Positions 23,335 through 33,340 are shown, counted from the first letter of the stretch. The stretch is 64,000 nucleotides of DNA from Acidobacteriaceae bacterium (GCA_003132405.1 PKXQ01000066.1:102111-166110); one strand, 5' to 3'. Notes: generated by a model not told the origin, from the sequence alone. Program-made: numbers and translations.

Positions 23335-25665
23335 ATGAAATCACGTTTTTCCGCTGTTGCCGTTCGGGCAATCGTCGCTTCGTTCATCCTTGCTTTCGCA
23401 ATCGTCACCACGCTGACGGCTCAGAGTTCTAGCCCGCAGGCTACCGGTGCGAAGCGCTCGATCACCGAAAAAGATTTGTTCAATTTTGTGTGGATCGGCG
23501 ATCCGCAGATTTCACCGGATGGCTCGCGTACCGTATTCACTCGCGTGGTCACGGACGAGAAGCATACCGGCTACGAGACTTCGATTTGGATGGTCGCAAC
23601 CTCCGGCAACGAATCTCCGTTGCGCCTCACCAACGGCAAACATGATTCGCACGCGCGCTGGTCGCCGGATGGAACGCGCATCGCATTTGTACGCGGCGGA
23701 GATAAAGACGATAGCGGTAAGACGCACCCGCCGCAAATTGCGATTCTGTCATTGTCGGGCGGCGAAGCCCGCATCATCACCGATCTGCCAAAAGGCGCGT
23801 CCGGCCCCGTCTGGTCGCCGGACGGCAAGCGCATCGCTTTCTCCAGCACGACGACCCAGGAAGATATCGATAAAGAACAGCACAAGAAAAATGAGGCGAA
23901 GGCAGGCGCGAACGCCAAGCCGGAGGGCAAAGAATCTGCTGAAGGGAACGCCTCGACGCCACCCAAGTCTGACTCCGATGCCGATCGCGAATCCGACATC
24001 CATATCATCACGCGCGCCGTTTACCGCGACAATGATGAAGGCTACATCGATTACAAGCGGCACGACCACATCTGGGTGATCGACGTGCCGACGGCCTCCG
24101 ACGAGCCGAGCAAGCCGGTGCAACTTACCACCGGCGATTATGACGAAGGCGGAATTTTCTGGACGCACGACGGCTCGCGCATCTATTTCGTCACCAGCCA
24201 CGTTGACGAGCCATATTACGAGACCGGCAGCACGGAAATTTATTCGATGGCTGCCAGCGGTGGCGCGCCCGAGAAATTAACCACCGTTCCGATGAACATC
24301 TACAGTCTTAAGCTCAGCCCTGATGGGCGCCGAGTGGCGTTCCACGGTTCGGTTACACAGCCGGTGCGCTCCTACTCGCAGCCCGATCTGTGGATCATGG
24401 ACCTGGTCGTGAACGCGCAGCCGCGCAATCTGACCGCGAACTATGACTTCGATATGGGCAGTTCGGTGTTCGGCGATAACGCAGCCCCGCGCGGGGGAGG
24501 TCGCGCCGCGCTCTCCTGGTCGCCCGATGGCCGCTGGCTCTTCGACATCGTAGAGAAGCAGGGCCGCACCCCGATCGTTCGCGTCGACAGACAGACGGGA
24601 GCGGTCACCGAAATCACCCACGGCGATCAGGCCGTGCTCGATTTTTCCATCACGCCCGATACACGCACCGCGGTTGCTTTGATCTCGACACCGGTCGTGA
24701 TTGGCGATTTGTTTACGGTGAAGACGGGCGGCGCAGGCGACAGCCAAAGCGGAGCGCAAACGCGCATTACCGACCTCAACAAGCCGCTGTGGTCGCAGCT
24801 CAATCTAACGGCGCCCGACGAGATGAATTACAAAAGCTTCGACGGCCTGCCGATTGAGGGATGGATTCAGAAGCCGCCCGATTTCGATCCGAAGAAAAAA
24901 TATCCCATGATCCTCGATATTCACGGCGGGCCGCACGCCGCTTACGGATGGGTCTTCGATCACGAATTTCAGTGGATGGCGGCGAAGGGTTATGTGGTGC
25001 TCTACATCAATCCGCGCGGCTCGACCAGCTACGGGCAGGATTTCGGCAACATCATTCAATATCACTATCCCGGCGATGATTATCGTGACCTGATGGTGGG
25101 AGTAGATGAGTTGCTGAAGCGCGGTTACGTGGATCCCAAGAAGCTTGGTGTGACCGGCGGCAGCGGAGGAGGTGTGCTCACCGACTGGACGGTCACCCAG
25201 ACCAATCGCTTCGCAGCCGCTGTATCGCAGCGCGATATATCGAACTGGGCCTCGTGGTGGTACACCGCCGACTTCACTTTATTCCAACCGCAGTGGTTTA
25301 AGGCGCCACCATTTCAGGATCCGAAAGATTACGCCGATCGCTCGGCAATTACATTCGTCGAAAAGATTCACACGCCCATGATGTTTATCCTCGGGCAGTC
25401 CGACTACCGCACTCCGCAAGACTCCGGCGGAGAGCAATTATTTCGCGCGCTCAAGTATTTGAAGCGCCCGACCGCGATGGTAGTTTTTCCGCGCGAGACG
25501 CACGAACTGTCGCGTTCCGGTGAACCGTGGCATCGCATCGAGCGCCTCGACAACATCGTCGGATGGTTCGACAAATGGCTGATGGGCATCCCCCATCCAG
25601 AATATGAGGTACACCCGGAGCCAGCGGCGAAAACGGCGCGAGCGGCGAAATCCGGCGACCAATAA
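23335..25665 (+). CDS. Exported S9-family peptidase (dipeptidyl aminopeptidase/acylaminoacyl-peptidase type)
   Basis: 776 residues with a signal peptide (hydrophobic about 12-30, ending TLTAQ). A PD40/WD40-like beta-propeller (repeats such as SPDGTRIAFVRGG and SPDGKRIAFSS) covers about 40-480, and an alpha/beta-hydrolase domain follows. The triad is readable: Ser in TGGSGGGVLTDW (about 609), Asp in GQSDYRTPQ (about 688), His in RETHELSRSG (about 722). An acidic, Lys-rich insert at about 185-220 is outside the fold. It should degrade peptides in the periplasm or outside. An S53 peptidase follows downstream, so this is a proteolytic pair, though each seems to have its own promoter. Confidence 0.95.
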   Translation: MKSRFSAVAVRAIVASFILAFAIVTTLTAQSSSPQATGAKRSITEKDLFNFVWIGDPQISPDGSRTVFTRVVTDEKHTGYETSIWMVATSGNESPLRLTNGKHDSHARWSPDGTRIAFVRGGDKDDSGKTHPPQIAILSLSGGEARIITDLPKGASGPVWSPDGKRIAFSSTTTQEDIDKEQHKKNEAKAGANAKPEGKESAEGNASTPPKSDSDADRESDIHIITRAVYRDNDEGYIDYKRHDHIWVIDVPTASDEPSKPVQLTTGDYDEGGIFWTHDGSRIYFVTSHVDEPYYETGSTEIYSMAASGGAPEKLTTVPMNIYSLKLSPDGRRVAFHGSVTQPVRSYSQPDLWIMDLVVNAQPRNLTANYDFDMGSSVFGDNAAPRGGGRAALSWSPDGRWLFDIVEKQGRTPIVRVDRQTGAVTEITHGDQAVLDFSITPDTRTAVALISTPVVIGDLFTVKTGGAGDSQSGAQTRITDLNKPLWSQLNLTAPDEMNYKSFDGLPIEGWIQKPPDFDPKKKYPMILDIHGGPHAAYGWVFDHEFQWMAAKGYVVLYINPRGSTSYGQDFGNIIQYHYPGDDYRDLMVGVDELLKRGYVDPKKLGVTGGSGGGVLTDWTVTQTNRFAAAVSQRDISNWASWWYTADFTLFQPQWFKAPPFQDPKDYADRSAITFVEKIHTPMMFILGQSDYRTPQDSGGEQLFRALKYLKRPTAMVVFPRETHELSRSGEPWHRIERLDNIVGWFDKWLMGIPHPEYEVHPEPAAKTARAAKSGDQ

Positions 25666-25743
25666 GGCTTTCAAGGCCAAAGTCGCCGGCGGCACAATTC
25701 TGCGGTTTTTCTGCAAACCATTTCCATTCACCGCGAACGCTGG

Positions 25744-25773
25744 TTGACACCCGGTGCAACACGGCGTAAGTAT
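25744..25773 (+). promoter_or_regulatory. Promoter candidate for the S53 peptidase gene
   Basis: Consensus TTGACA (25744-25749) with AAGTAT 18 bases further on. It would give a leader of about 180 bases. The leader holds a perfect hairpin TGCCCG-TTGC-CGGGCA (25918-25933) just before the AGGAGAG ribosome-binding site. The rest of the 295-base gap shows no gene. Confidence 0.4.
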
Positions 25774-25960
25774 GGTTCCAACCCTTCGGTGCCGGTGGTG
25801 ATTCCTTTTGCATTACGTCGTTCGTGCTGACCATTCCAGTCGGGCAGTGCAGATGCTTTCGGCGAGTGTCGAAGGAATACCAACGACCCTATTCCCCCGA
25901 TCCGGCTTACCGATGGATGCCCGTTGCCGGGCAAACTTACCGTTCTTCCCAGGAGAGTTT

Positions 25961-27997
25961 ATGTCTAAAAGCACGAGAAGACTGATGCCAACAGTAATTG
26001 CGTGGTTAGCTGTTCTGCTCATCGCCGTTCCGGCGTTTGCGCAGGCAGCCAGTGGCGCCCGAGCTTTGCCGAATACGCAAATCCTCGGCGCCGAAGACCA
26101 GACAAAACAAATGTCAGTGACATTCTGGATCAAGCAGCAAAACAAAGCCGCCTTCGACGAGTTGGTGCAGCAGATGTACGACAAAAATTCGCCGAACTAC
26201 CATCACTTCCTCACGCTGAAGCAGTATCAGGAAAAGTTCGCGCCGAGCGCCGCCGATCTTGCGACCGTGAAGCAATATCTTGAGGCGCACAATCTCAGCG
26301 TCGTGGCTACCGACAAACTCAATCACTACGTAACCGCGCGCGGCACGGTTGGTGACGTCGAACGCGCGACCGGAGTGCAACTGAATCGCGTTTCGCTGAA
26401 TGGCGAAGAGCATCGCGTACCCAGCGGGGAGGCAGTTGTCGCCGGCGACGCTGGCAAAGCCGTTGCCGCAGTCCAGGGTCTTTCCGACCTGGTATACAAA
26501 AACTATGCGGTGCGCCCGATCGAACCTGACACAGGCAAACCGTTTGCGAATATTCCGCTCGCTACTCCCGGCGCGGCGCAGCAGTACTACAACGCCAATT
26601 GCCTAAAGCCAACCCAGATACGTACTTTCAAAACCGGTGGCGGCGGACCTTATGCCATTTACTCCGGTTCGCGTTATGGTGGAGATATCCAGAACGGTCC
26701 TCCGCACCTTCCGCCCTGCGGCTACGATGCGCCGGAAGTGGCGAAGGCCTATGGTCTGACTCCGCTTTACAAACAGCATCTTGATGGCACCGGCCAAACC
26801 GTGGTCATTGTCGATGCCTACGGATCCGATACGATCACGGGCGACGCTAATACTTTCTCCCAGATCAATGGCCTGCCCGCATTAACCTCCAGCAACTTCA
26901 CCATCTACTATCCGACCGGCCCCACTAATTGCGGTGGCAATACCTGCGGATGGGATGTGGAGACCAGCCTCGATGTTGAGTGGTCGCACACGGTCGCCCC
27001 GGGAGCGAACATCGCTCTCCTGTTGGCCGCCGACAACTCGTTTACTAATCTTGACCTGTCGGTACTCTATGGCATCGAGACCGGACTCGGTCCGGTTATC
27101 TCGAACAGCTATGGTATCGGCGAGGTTGTTCTCATCGACGAAGATCCCGCCGAACTCACAGTTCAAAACGACCTTTGTCAGTTGGGTGCTGCGCTCGGCG
27201 TCTCTGTCAACTTTTCCAGCGGCGACAGCGGAGACGATCTTCTCGCCTACGGCGTGACCACCGTTTCCATGCCGGCGGCTGCTCCCTATGCCACTGGAGT
27301 TGGCGGCACCAGCATGTTTCTCAATCAGAACTGGTCGATGATGTTGCAGACGGGTTGGGGAACCAACTTGACCCATATCGCCAACGCTACTCCCAACACG
27401 CCGATTATTCCGCCGGGCCTCATCGGCTTCTACTTCGGAGCTGGCGGTGGAACCAGCGGTTTCTGGCCGAAGCCTTCCTACCAGTCGAGTTTGTCTGGCA
27501 GCTGGCGGCTCGTGCCTGACATCGCCTACCTCGCTGATCCCTACACCGGCGTCGAAGTCATCGACACCGAAAACAATCAACAGTTCATCACCGTTGTGGG
27601 TGGAACCAGCCTCGCGTCTCCCATGTTTGCCGGCATGTGGGCCATCTCCACTCAGGCCGCCGGAACATGGCTAGGTCAGGCTGCTCCGATCCTCTATGGT
27701 CTGCCTGCGAGCGCAATCACTGACGTTCTCGCCGTAAACGGGCCTGACAACGTCAGTGGCTCGACTCACACCCCGCCTGCGGCGCCGGTCGACTACTCGT
27801 CTGCGGAGCTGTTGGCTCCTGTGCAGAACTCCACCGACTTCGTGGGTGCTCTGTATAACGGAACTTCCACCCGCTGGTACGCGATCAGCTTCGGTACTGA
27901 CAGTTCGCTGACCACGGGGCCGGGTTGGGACAACGTCACGGGATTGGGCACGCCGAACGGGGCTAGCTTCGTCTCGGCGGTAGCCGCGGCGAAATAG
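25961..27997 (+). CDS. Secreted pro-kumamolisin / S53 (sedolisin) peptidase
   Basis: 678 residues from ATG 25961, chosen for the AGGAGAG site directly upstream and the signal peptide (RLMPTVIAWLAVLLIAVPAF). Acid-active serine-carboxyl peptidase made as a zymogen. The Pro-kumamolisin activation domain (about 45-195) contains SPNYHHFLTLKQYQEKFAPS. In the catalytic domain, Glu and Asp are in WDVETSLDVEWSH (about 334 and 338) and the serine is in VGGTSLASPMFAG (about 549). The C-terminal calcium site is near WDNVTGLGTPNG. It should digest proteins outside the cell at low pH. A strong terminator follows the stop codon. Confidence 0.96.
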   Translation: MSKSTRRLMPTVIAWLAVLLIAVPAFAQAASGARALPNTQILGAEDQTKQMSVTFWIKQQNKAAFDELVQQMYDKNSPNYHHFLTLKQYQEKFAPSAADLATVKQYLEAHNLSVVATDKLNHYVTARGTVGDVERATGVQLNRVSLNGEEHRVPSGEAVVAGDAGKAVAAVQGLSDLVYKNYAVRPIEPDTGKPFANIPLATPGAAQQYYNANCLKPTQIRTFKTGGGGPYAIYSGSRYGGDIQNGPPHLPPCGYDAPEVAKAYGLTPLYKQHLDGTGQTVVIVDAYGSDTITGDANTFSQINGLPALTSSNFTIYYPTGPTNCGGNTCGWDVETSLDVEWSHTVAPGANIALLLAADNSFTNLDLSVLYGIETGLGPVISNSYGIGEVVLIDEDPAELTVQNDLCQLGAALGVSVNFSSGDSGDDLLAYGVTTVSMPAAAPYATGVGGTSMFLNQNWSMMLQTGWGTNLTHIANATPNTPIIPPGLIGFYFGAGGGTSGFWPKPSYQSSLSGSWRLVPDIAYLADPYTGVEVIDTENNQQFITVVGGTSLASPMFAGMWAISTQAAGTWLGQAAPILYGLPASAITDVLAVNGPDNVSGSTHTPPAAPVDYSSAELLAPVQNSTDFVGALYNGTSTRWYAISFGTDSSLTTGPGWDNVTGLGTPNGASFVSAVAAAK

Positions 27998-28023
27998 CGG
28001 CGACATTCACCTAAACTAAACAC

Positions 28024-28056
28024 AGCGGGCCGGCGTATTGCTGGCCCGCTTTTTTC
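28024..28056 (+). terminator. Intrinsic terminator after the S53 peptidase gene
   Basis: AGCGGGCCGGC and GCTGGCCCGCT pair over 11 bp (one G-U) around a GTATT loop and are followed by a run of T. A TATAAT at 28096-28101 beyond it could start the next transcript. Confidence 0.85.
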
Positions 28057-28160
28057 TTGCCTCCGAAACTCCTCGTCTCTTGGTCGCGTAATCCGTATAA
28101 TTCAATCGTTTTAATACTCCAAGTCTGGAAACAATATTCAAGCTCATGGAGGCCCATCGC

Positions 28161-30365
28161 GTGAAAAGTTCGGCCGCCTTTCTTGTTTTAGTCACGATGC
28201 TAGGGTTTGCCGCCGCGCAAACTATCACCGTTGATGTTTCGCACTCCACCAATCATTTCATTCCCAGTGAAACTCTGGGCGCAGGCGTTGACCGCATTCC
28301 CGCCGAGGCCATCGACAAAGATCTGCTTCCGGAATCGTTGAAAATAACCCAGAGCTCAGGCTGGCAGCCAGTCTCTTTCCGCCAGAATACCGAGCTGGCC
28401 GTTGAAGCGTGGCACTGGAATCCGCAGGGAACCTGGAGCGACAAAAGCGGCGGCGGCAAAGGCTATTTCACCGGTTCGGCCACTCCCACCGAGAGCCTGC
28501 GCTATTCCTACGGATACTCGCTTCCGCGCCGAGGCTTCACGCGCAACGACGGCACCGGCAACGCCGGCTTTTCGCGCCTCACCGATGGCGACCTCAACAC
28601 TTTCTGGAAGAGCAATCCATATCTCACGCAACATTTCACCGGAGAAAGCGACGCGCTGCATCCACAGTGGGTGGTGCTCGACCTGGCGCAGCCGCAGCCC
28701 GTCGACAGCATCCGCATCGCGTGGGGAGAGCCGTACGCGACTCATTACTTCGTGCAGTATTGGACCGGCGACGATCCCATCAAACTGCCGACGCGCGGCG
28801 TGTGGCAGACATTTTCACAGGGCACGGTCATTGCCGGCAAAGGGCACGACGAAACGATTCGCCTTGTTACCGCTCCAATCGCCGTGCGTTTCCTCCGCAT
28901 CTGGATGACCGAGTCTTCGAACACCTGCAATGCCGACGGCCCCGCCGATCCTCACAAAGACATTCGCAACTGCGTCGGCTACTCGATACGCGAACTCTAT
29001 CTCGGAACCACAACTGATGGCGGTGTCTTTCATGACTCGCTGCGCCACACTGCCGACCAGGAGCAAACGACCACCTATGTCTCTTCGGTCGATCCCTGGC
29101 ACGAGCCTTCCGATCTCGGCACCACTCGCCAGGCTCAGGTAGGCTTCGATCTTTTCTTCACCAGCGGCGTAACTCGCGGATTGCCGGCCATGATTCCCAT
29201 CGCGCTGCTCTATGACACTCCCGAAAACGCAGTCGCCGAAATCGCCTATATCGAGAGCCGCCACTATCCGATCTCTTACGTCGAGATGGGTGAGGAGGCT
29301 GATGGCCAGTACATGCTCCCCGAAGATTACGCTGCGCTCTACGTGCAATGGGCGGCGGCGCTGCATCGCCTCGATCCGAAGCTCAGACTCGGCGGCCCGT
29401 CGTTTCAAGGCGTCAACAAAGATATCGAAGTCTGGCCCGACGCCAACGGCCGAGTCTCGTGGACGGCGCGCTTCCTCGACTATCTGAAGCAGCACGGACG
29501 CATGCAAGATCTCGCCTTCTTCTCGTTCGAGCACTATCCCTACGACCCGTGCAAAACGCCGTGGGGCGTGCTCTATGACGAGCCCGAGCTCATGCGCCAC
29601 ATCGTTCAGGTGTGGCACGATGATGGCGTCCCCGCTGATTTGCCCATGTTTGTCACTGAGGGCAATCTGTCCTCCGGCGCCAGCGAGACATATCAGGATA
29701 TTTTCTCCGGCATCTGGCTGGCCGATTACATCGGTTCGCTGCTCGATGCCGGCGCCAAAGGTGTTTATTACTTCCACTATCTACCTTTACCGATGGAGCC
29801 CGGCTGCAACGATTCTCCGGGCACGTTCGGCATGTTCACGGTCGACGCGTCGTACAAAATTCAGCAACCGCTAGCGCAGTTCTTCGTGGCGCAACTGATT
29901 AATCTGGAGTGGGCGCAGCCTGCGGGTGGAGAGCACCAGGTTTATTCCGCGAAATCCGATATTGGCGACGGCGCTGGCCGCGAACTCGTGACTGCATATG
30001 CGCTGAAACGTCCGGACGGAGAGTGGTCGCTGCTCATAGTCAATCGCGACCAGGAGAATGCGCACCGCGTGCGCATCGACTTTCGCGGCGCATCTTCCGC
30101 CAAGCGAGATTCGGAGTCGGGCTTCGTAGGTCCGGTAGAAATCTCGACCTTCGGCAGCGCCCAATATAAATGGAACCCGCCGCGAACCCGCTTCATGGCC
30201 CACGCCGAAGAAGCCGCCAAGCCGACAATCGTCGCCTACACAAACGGCACCGCCGATCCCGATGGGCCCATCTTGCGCTCGAACGAGAATGCCGCGAAAG
30301 ACACGCTTTACGATTTGCCGGCGGCGTCGGTGGTGGTTATCCGCGGTAAGATCGCGGCGCCGTAG
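28161..30365 (+). CDS. Secreted glycoside hydrolase-like protein with F5/8 type C (discoidin-like) domain
   Basis: 734 residues from the GTG at 28161. It is preferred over the in-frame ATG at 28146 because GGAGG (28148-28152) then lies eight bases upstream and a normal signal peptide results (MKSSAAFLVLVTMLGFAAAQ). The N-terminal half has a discoidin-like segment (SRLTDGDLNTFWKSNPY and VVLDLAQPQPVDSIRIAWGE, about 130-290). The C-terminal half reads as a TIM-barrel glycosidase of the GH39/GH79 kind. Acid/base Glu is likely in ISYVEMGEEADGQ (about 374) and the nucleophile in PMFVTEGNLSSG (about 497). The substrate is unknown; plant or microbial polysaccharide is a guess. It sits alone between the peptidase and helicase genes. 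Confidence 0.8.
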   Translation: MKSSAAFLVLVTMLGFAAAQTITVDVSHSTNHFIPSETLGAGVDRIPAEAIDKDLLPESLKITQSSGWQPVSFRQNTELAVEAWHWNPQGTWSDKSGGGKGYFTGSATPTESLRYSYGYSLPRRGFTRNDGTGNAGFSRLTDGDLNTFWKSNPYLTQHFTGESDALHPQWVVLDLAQPQPVDSIRIAWGEPYATHYFVQYWTGDDPIKLPTRGVWQTFSQGTVIAGKGHDETIRLVTAPIAVRFLRIWMTESSNTCNADGPADPHKDIRNCVGYSIRELYLGTTTDGGVFHDSLRHTADQEQTTTYVSSVDPWHEPSDLGTTRQAQVGFDLFFTSGVTRGLPAMIPIALLYDTPENAVAEIAYIESRHYPISYVEMGEEADGQYMLPEDYAALYVQWAAALHRLDPKLRLGGPSFQGVNKDIEVWPDANGRVSWTARFLDYLKQHGRMQDLAFFSFEHYPYDPCKTPWGVLYDEPELMRHIVQVWHDDGVPADLPMFVTEGNLSSGASETYQDIFSGIWLADYIGSLLDAGAKGVYYFHYLPLPMEPGCNDSPGTFGMFTVDASYKIQQPLAQFFVAQLINLEWAQPAGGEHQVYSAKSDIGDGAGRELVTAYALKRPDGEWSLLIVNRDQENAHRVRIDFRGASSAKRDSESGFVGPVEISTFGSAQYKWNPPRTRFMAHAEEAAKPTIVAYTNGTADPDGPILRSNENAAKDTLYDLPAASVVVIRGKIAAP

Positions 30366-30622
30366 GCCCACGAACGACATACATAGGTTCTCGATAAGGT
30401 TATCGACTAGGTACCAACGTAATCCCGGACGCGCTTGCTATCTGCTATACTGCTATCAACGCTATTGCTACGGTTTGCTAGTTACGCGGGGATCCTGATG
30501 GATCCGCACCACTTCCGCATTTCCTGCCCGCCTGGTTCCAGCGCCAATTTTATTGCGAGCGGCATGCGAACTCTCGACAAGTGTCTGAGAAAATTAAGCC
30601 CCTCCAGAAAGAAAACAATCGA

Positions 30623-31852
30623 ATGACCACATTTACAGAACTGCCCTTGTCTGCTGCATTGCAGCAGAGACTGGCGGCAGCTCAATTTGTCACCTTAACC
30701 CCTATCCAGGCGCGCGCCATTGCTCCTGCCCTCGAAGGCAAGGACGTCATCGGCACCGCCCAGACCGGCACCGGTAAGACGCTGGCGTTTCTGATTCCGA
30801 TTATCGAAATGCTGCGTGCGGTTTCTAAGAATGAAGCAGCTAACAATGAATCAGCAAAGAAGAGCGTCAGCGCGCTGGTGCTCTTACCCACGCGTGAACT
30901 CGCGATGCAGGTTCACGAGCAGTACGAACAATTACGCGACAAAAATATGCCGAAAGCCGCGCTCGTAATCGGCGGCGTATCCGAAAAAGCACAGATTCAG
31001 AGCCTGCGCTCCGGCTGCGAATTTGTGATCGCGACCCCCGGCCGCTTGCAGGATTTCATCACCCGCAAATTTGCCGACCTGCGCCACGTGAAAATACTCG
31101 TGCTCGATGAAGCTGATCGGATGCTCGACATGGGCTTCCTTCCCGCCATCCGCCGCATCCTGCAAATCCTCCCGCAGCGTCGCCAAACGCTTTGCTACTC
31201 TGCCACCATGGAGCAATCAGTCGCCGCGCTAGTCAACGACTACACGCGCGACCCGGTGCGGATTGCTCTGGGCTCGGTGCTGAAGCCGGCGGAGAGCGTG
31301 CAACTCGAAGCCTATGAAGTGCGTCCCTCCGAAAAGCTGGATACTTTACGCCAGTTGCTATACGGCGAAAAAGGACAGACTCTGATCTTCACGCGAACCA
31401 AACGTGGCGCGCAGAGGCTGGCGCAGGAACTCGAGCGCGATGGCTTCTCCTCCGCCATGATTCACGGCGATCGCACGCAGTCGCAGCGCAACGGCGCGCT
31501 GAGCGGTTTTCAGGAAGGTCGTTATCAAGTGCTGGTCGCGACCGACATCGCGTCGCGTGGCTTGCACTGCGACGACGTTGCGCACGTGATCAACTACGAC
31601 CTGCCGAAGATGGCGGAAGATTTCATCCACCGCGTTGGCCGCACCGGTCGCGCCGGCTCTCTAGGCCGCGCCTCCACGTTATTTACAGCGGCAGAAAATC
31701 TTGCGCTTCGCGATATCGAGCGCACTCTGAAACTGCGCATCGAACGCAAGCAAGTGAATGCTACGTCGGAGAATGCCCAGCCTAAGCGTTTCGTGCAAAA
31801 TACGCTCGCATCACGCACGCTGACCGCTCTGCCGGGTGAGGTTTTTGTTTAG
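30623..31852 (+). CDS. DEAD-box RNA helicase (RhlE-like)
   Basis: 409 residues from the ATG at 30623, which gives the usual start MTTFTELPLS before the Q motif (FVTLTPIQARAIAPAL). ATP-dependent RNA unwinding enzyme in the cytoplasm, with roles in ribosome assembly and mRNA decay. Motif I AQTGTGKT, motif II LDEADRMLDMGF, motif III YSATM and motif VI HRVGRTGRAG are intact, and the C-terminal tail is short. The 257 bases upstream (30366-30622) contain no gene. A TATACT at 30446-30451 could be a -10 box, which would give a leader of more than 150 bases, as is common for cold-regulated helicases; this is inference. Confidence 0.95.
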   Translation: MTTFTELPLSAALQQRLAAAQFVTLTPIQARAIAPALEGKDVIGTAQTGTGKTLAFLIPIIEMLRAVSKNEAANNESAKKSVSALVLLPTRELAMQVHEQYEQLRDKNMPKAALVIGGVSEKAQIQSLRSGCEFVIATPGRLQDFITRKFADLRHVKILVLDEADRMLDMGFLPAIRRILQILPQRRQTLCYSATMEQSVAALVNDYTRDPVRIALGSVLKPAESVQLEAYEVRPSEKLDTLRQLLYGEKGQTLIFTRTKRGAQRLAQELERDGFSSAMIHGDRTQSQRNGALSGFQEGRYQVLVATDIASRGLHCDDVAHVINYDLPKMAEDFIHRVGRTGRAGSLGRASTLFTAAENLALRDIERTLKLRIERKQVNATSENAQPKRFVQNTLASRTLTALPGEVFV

Positions 31853-31874
31853 TTTTAGCCTGGTTTGGATCGAC

Positions 31875-31905
31875 GCCGGACGGGCGAAGACATTCCCCGT
31901 CCGGC
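31875..31905. terminator. Bidirectional hairpin between convergent genes
   Basis: GCCGGACGGG and CCCGTCCGGC form a perfect 10-bp stem with an 11-base loop, midway between the helicase stop and the stop of the convergent small gene. It has no T-run, so it may act as a weak or factor-assisted terminator. Confidence 0.55.
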
Positions 31906-31918
31906 TACTCGTTAAGCT

Positions 31919-32179
31919 TTAGCGCTCGACGGCCTTTGTTCCGTGCGGCATGGCGAGTTCAGTCGAGACAGGTTCGTCGTCCTCAGCGCCGATGCGGAAC
32001 AGCGCGGCTTGTTCGGCAGCGTGCTCGCGCATCAGGCGCAATTCTTCCTGTTCGTCCACCACAGCACCTTCTGGCTGATCCTGCTTGCGCTGGGTCTTGC
32101 GCTCGTTCTTGTCGCGCTGTTTCTGTTGGCGCGCTTGTTCTTTCTGTCGTTTGCTGAAAGTTGATCGGCCTCGTGGCAT
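31919..32179 (-). CDS. Small highly charged protein of unknown function
   Basis: 86 residues from the ATG at 32179, which has GGGGAG 9 bases upstream. The N-terminal half is very basic and Gln-rich (MPRGRSTFSKRQKEQARQQK) and probably forms one long helix or coiled coil. The second half is acidic (EQEELRLMREHAAEQ). The pattern resembles small proteins commonly annotated as hypothetical in Acidobacteria; nucleic-acid or ribosome binding would fit the charge, but nothing proves it. The frame is open upstream to 32437, but the extra sequence lacks this character and a good start. It converges on the helicase gene. Confidence 0.7.
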   Translation of the reverse strand: MPRGRSTFSKRQKEQARQQKQRDKNERKTQRKQDQPEGAVVDEQEELRLMREHAAEQAALFRIGAEDDEPVSTELAMPHGTKAVER

Positions 32180-32440
32180 ACACAATCTCCCCGTGTTTCT
32201 ATTTTCGCTATCATGGCTGGCTACGCGCACTATCTGCGAGGCTGGCCCAGCTTTATACTGGGCTAAGCAAAATAAAGGATAAGCAGAAAATTGCCGCATC
32301 CTAAGTTTAATTAGTCTGTAACCAGTATAACCTCGAACCGATCCGCGACGCACATTGCTCTGCCGCATCTGGACAGACCCAACGCGCATGACACCTTGCA
32401 AACTTGCTTGCCCAGCAACCCACGGCCTCAAAACCAAAAT

Positions 32441-33153
32441 TCATTTTGACCTAGCGACTGCCGCCGAAGCGGCTGGATCCGCTATTGGCGTTGGTTTTGC
32501 ACCCAGGATCAGCAGCCAAAGCATGAACAACAGTTCCCCAAAACTGAACGCGCTTCATCCAGCGGGAGACGATGTCTGCGTACTGTGGCAGGAGTATGGA
32601 CGTAAAGCTGTTTACCACATACCTGAAGCAATCAAGTATCAGCAGGACCCCCAGGAAGCGGGGACGGAAGCCCGAGCGGTATACAAGCAGCCCGAGGGGA
32701 AAGAGCCAAAGACCCCAAAATATTTCGGCGACAACAAATCCGTGATAATGCAGATTGAGGAACAACATCGCCAGAGCATCCCGCTGAGGTTTTTCAAATA
32801 TGGACAGGAAATCTGCTCCGCGCACGAGGATGAGGGCACCGATTGAGTTCAGCTCATTCAGCAACGCGATCGGGATGGAGACCACGATCAATGTCAACAT
32901 GAGCGAAGCGTGCCGCCGGTTGACCCCCTTGAGCAAATCGTACAAAGCCAGGGCCACCCACATAAAAAGAATCTGGGAGATGAGGTTGCAGGCGATGCCG
33001 AGGCGAAAGAGCGCCTCGGAGGCCGCGATATTGGCGGCCGTCGCCGTTGCGTTTCCGTGCACAATCAGCTTGTTGGGAACATAGATGAGGGCGAAGAAGC
33101 CCGGTATGGAGATGAGTGCATACAGCAAGCCTACGAATCTTGGCGGAACTCAT
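32441..33153 (-). pseudogene. DUF4386 membrane protein gene with two frameshifts
   Basis: The expected DUF4386 protein can be read only by changing frame twice. The ATG at 33153 has a strong site (AGGGAGG) and gives MSSAKIRR. The body continues one base out of frame from about 33128 (LLYALISIPGFFALIYVPNK and six to seven hydrophobic spans). After RVQF at a TTTTGGGG run (about 32544-32551) the family ending GELLFMLWLLILGAKP continues in the third frame to TGA at 32441. The middle frame alone gives 225 residues from a TTG and ends in unrelated hydrophilic sequence. The middle is well preserved, so the damage is recent, or one of the shifts is a base-calling error in the homopolymer run. Members are multi-pass membrane proteins of unknown function. 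Confidence 0.75.
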
Positions 33154-33340
33154 ATTGTCCTCCCTTGTGAGTGTTTAGCCTGAGATACGGCGGAGGGTGT
33201 CAAAGAGTTCCGCCACGAGCAAAGGCGACTTAATCAGGCGTTGGCACTCACGACCAGTTGCCCGTTTGCCACCTCCAATACCAACGTGTTACCATCGAAC
33301 ACGTTACGAAAACGAGAAGAGACAGGAGTGCAACAGGTTA

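Noticed and set aside
25774..25960. c-di-GMP-I riboswitch before the S53 peptidase
   Set aside because: A TTACCGATGG end and a hairpin recall the motif, but the conserved GGGACGCAAAGC core and the 5' half of the fold are missing.
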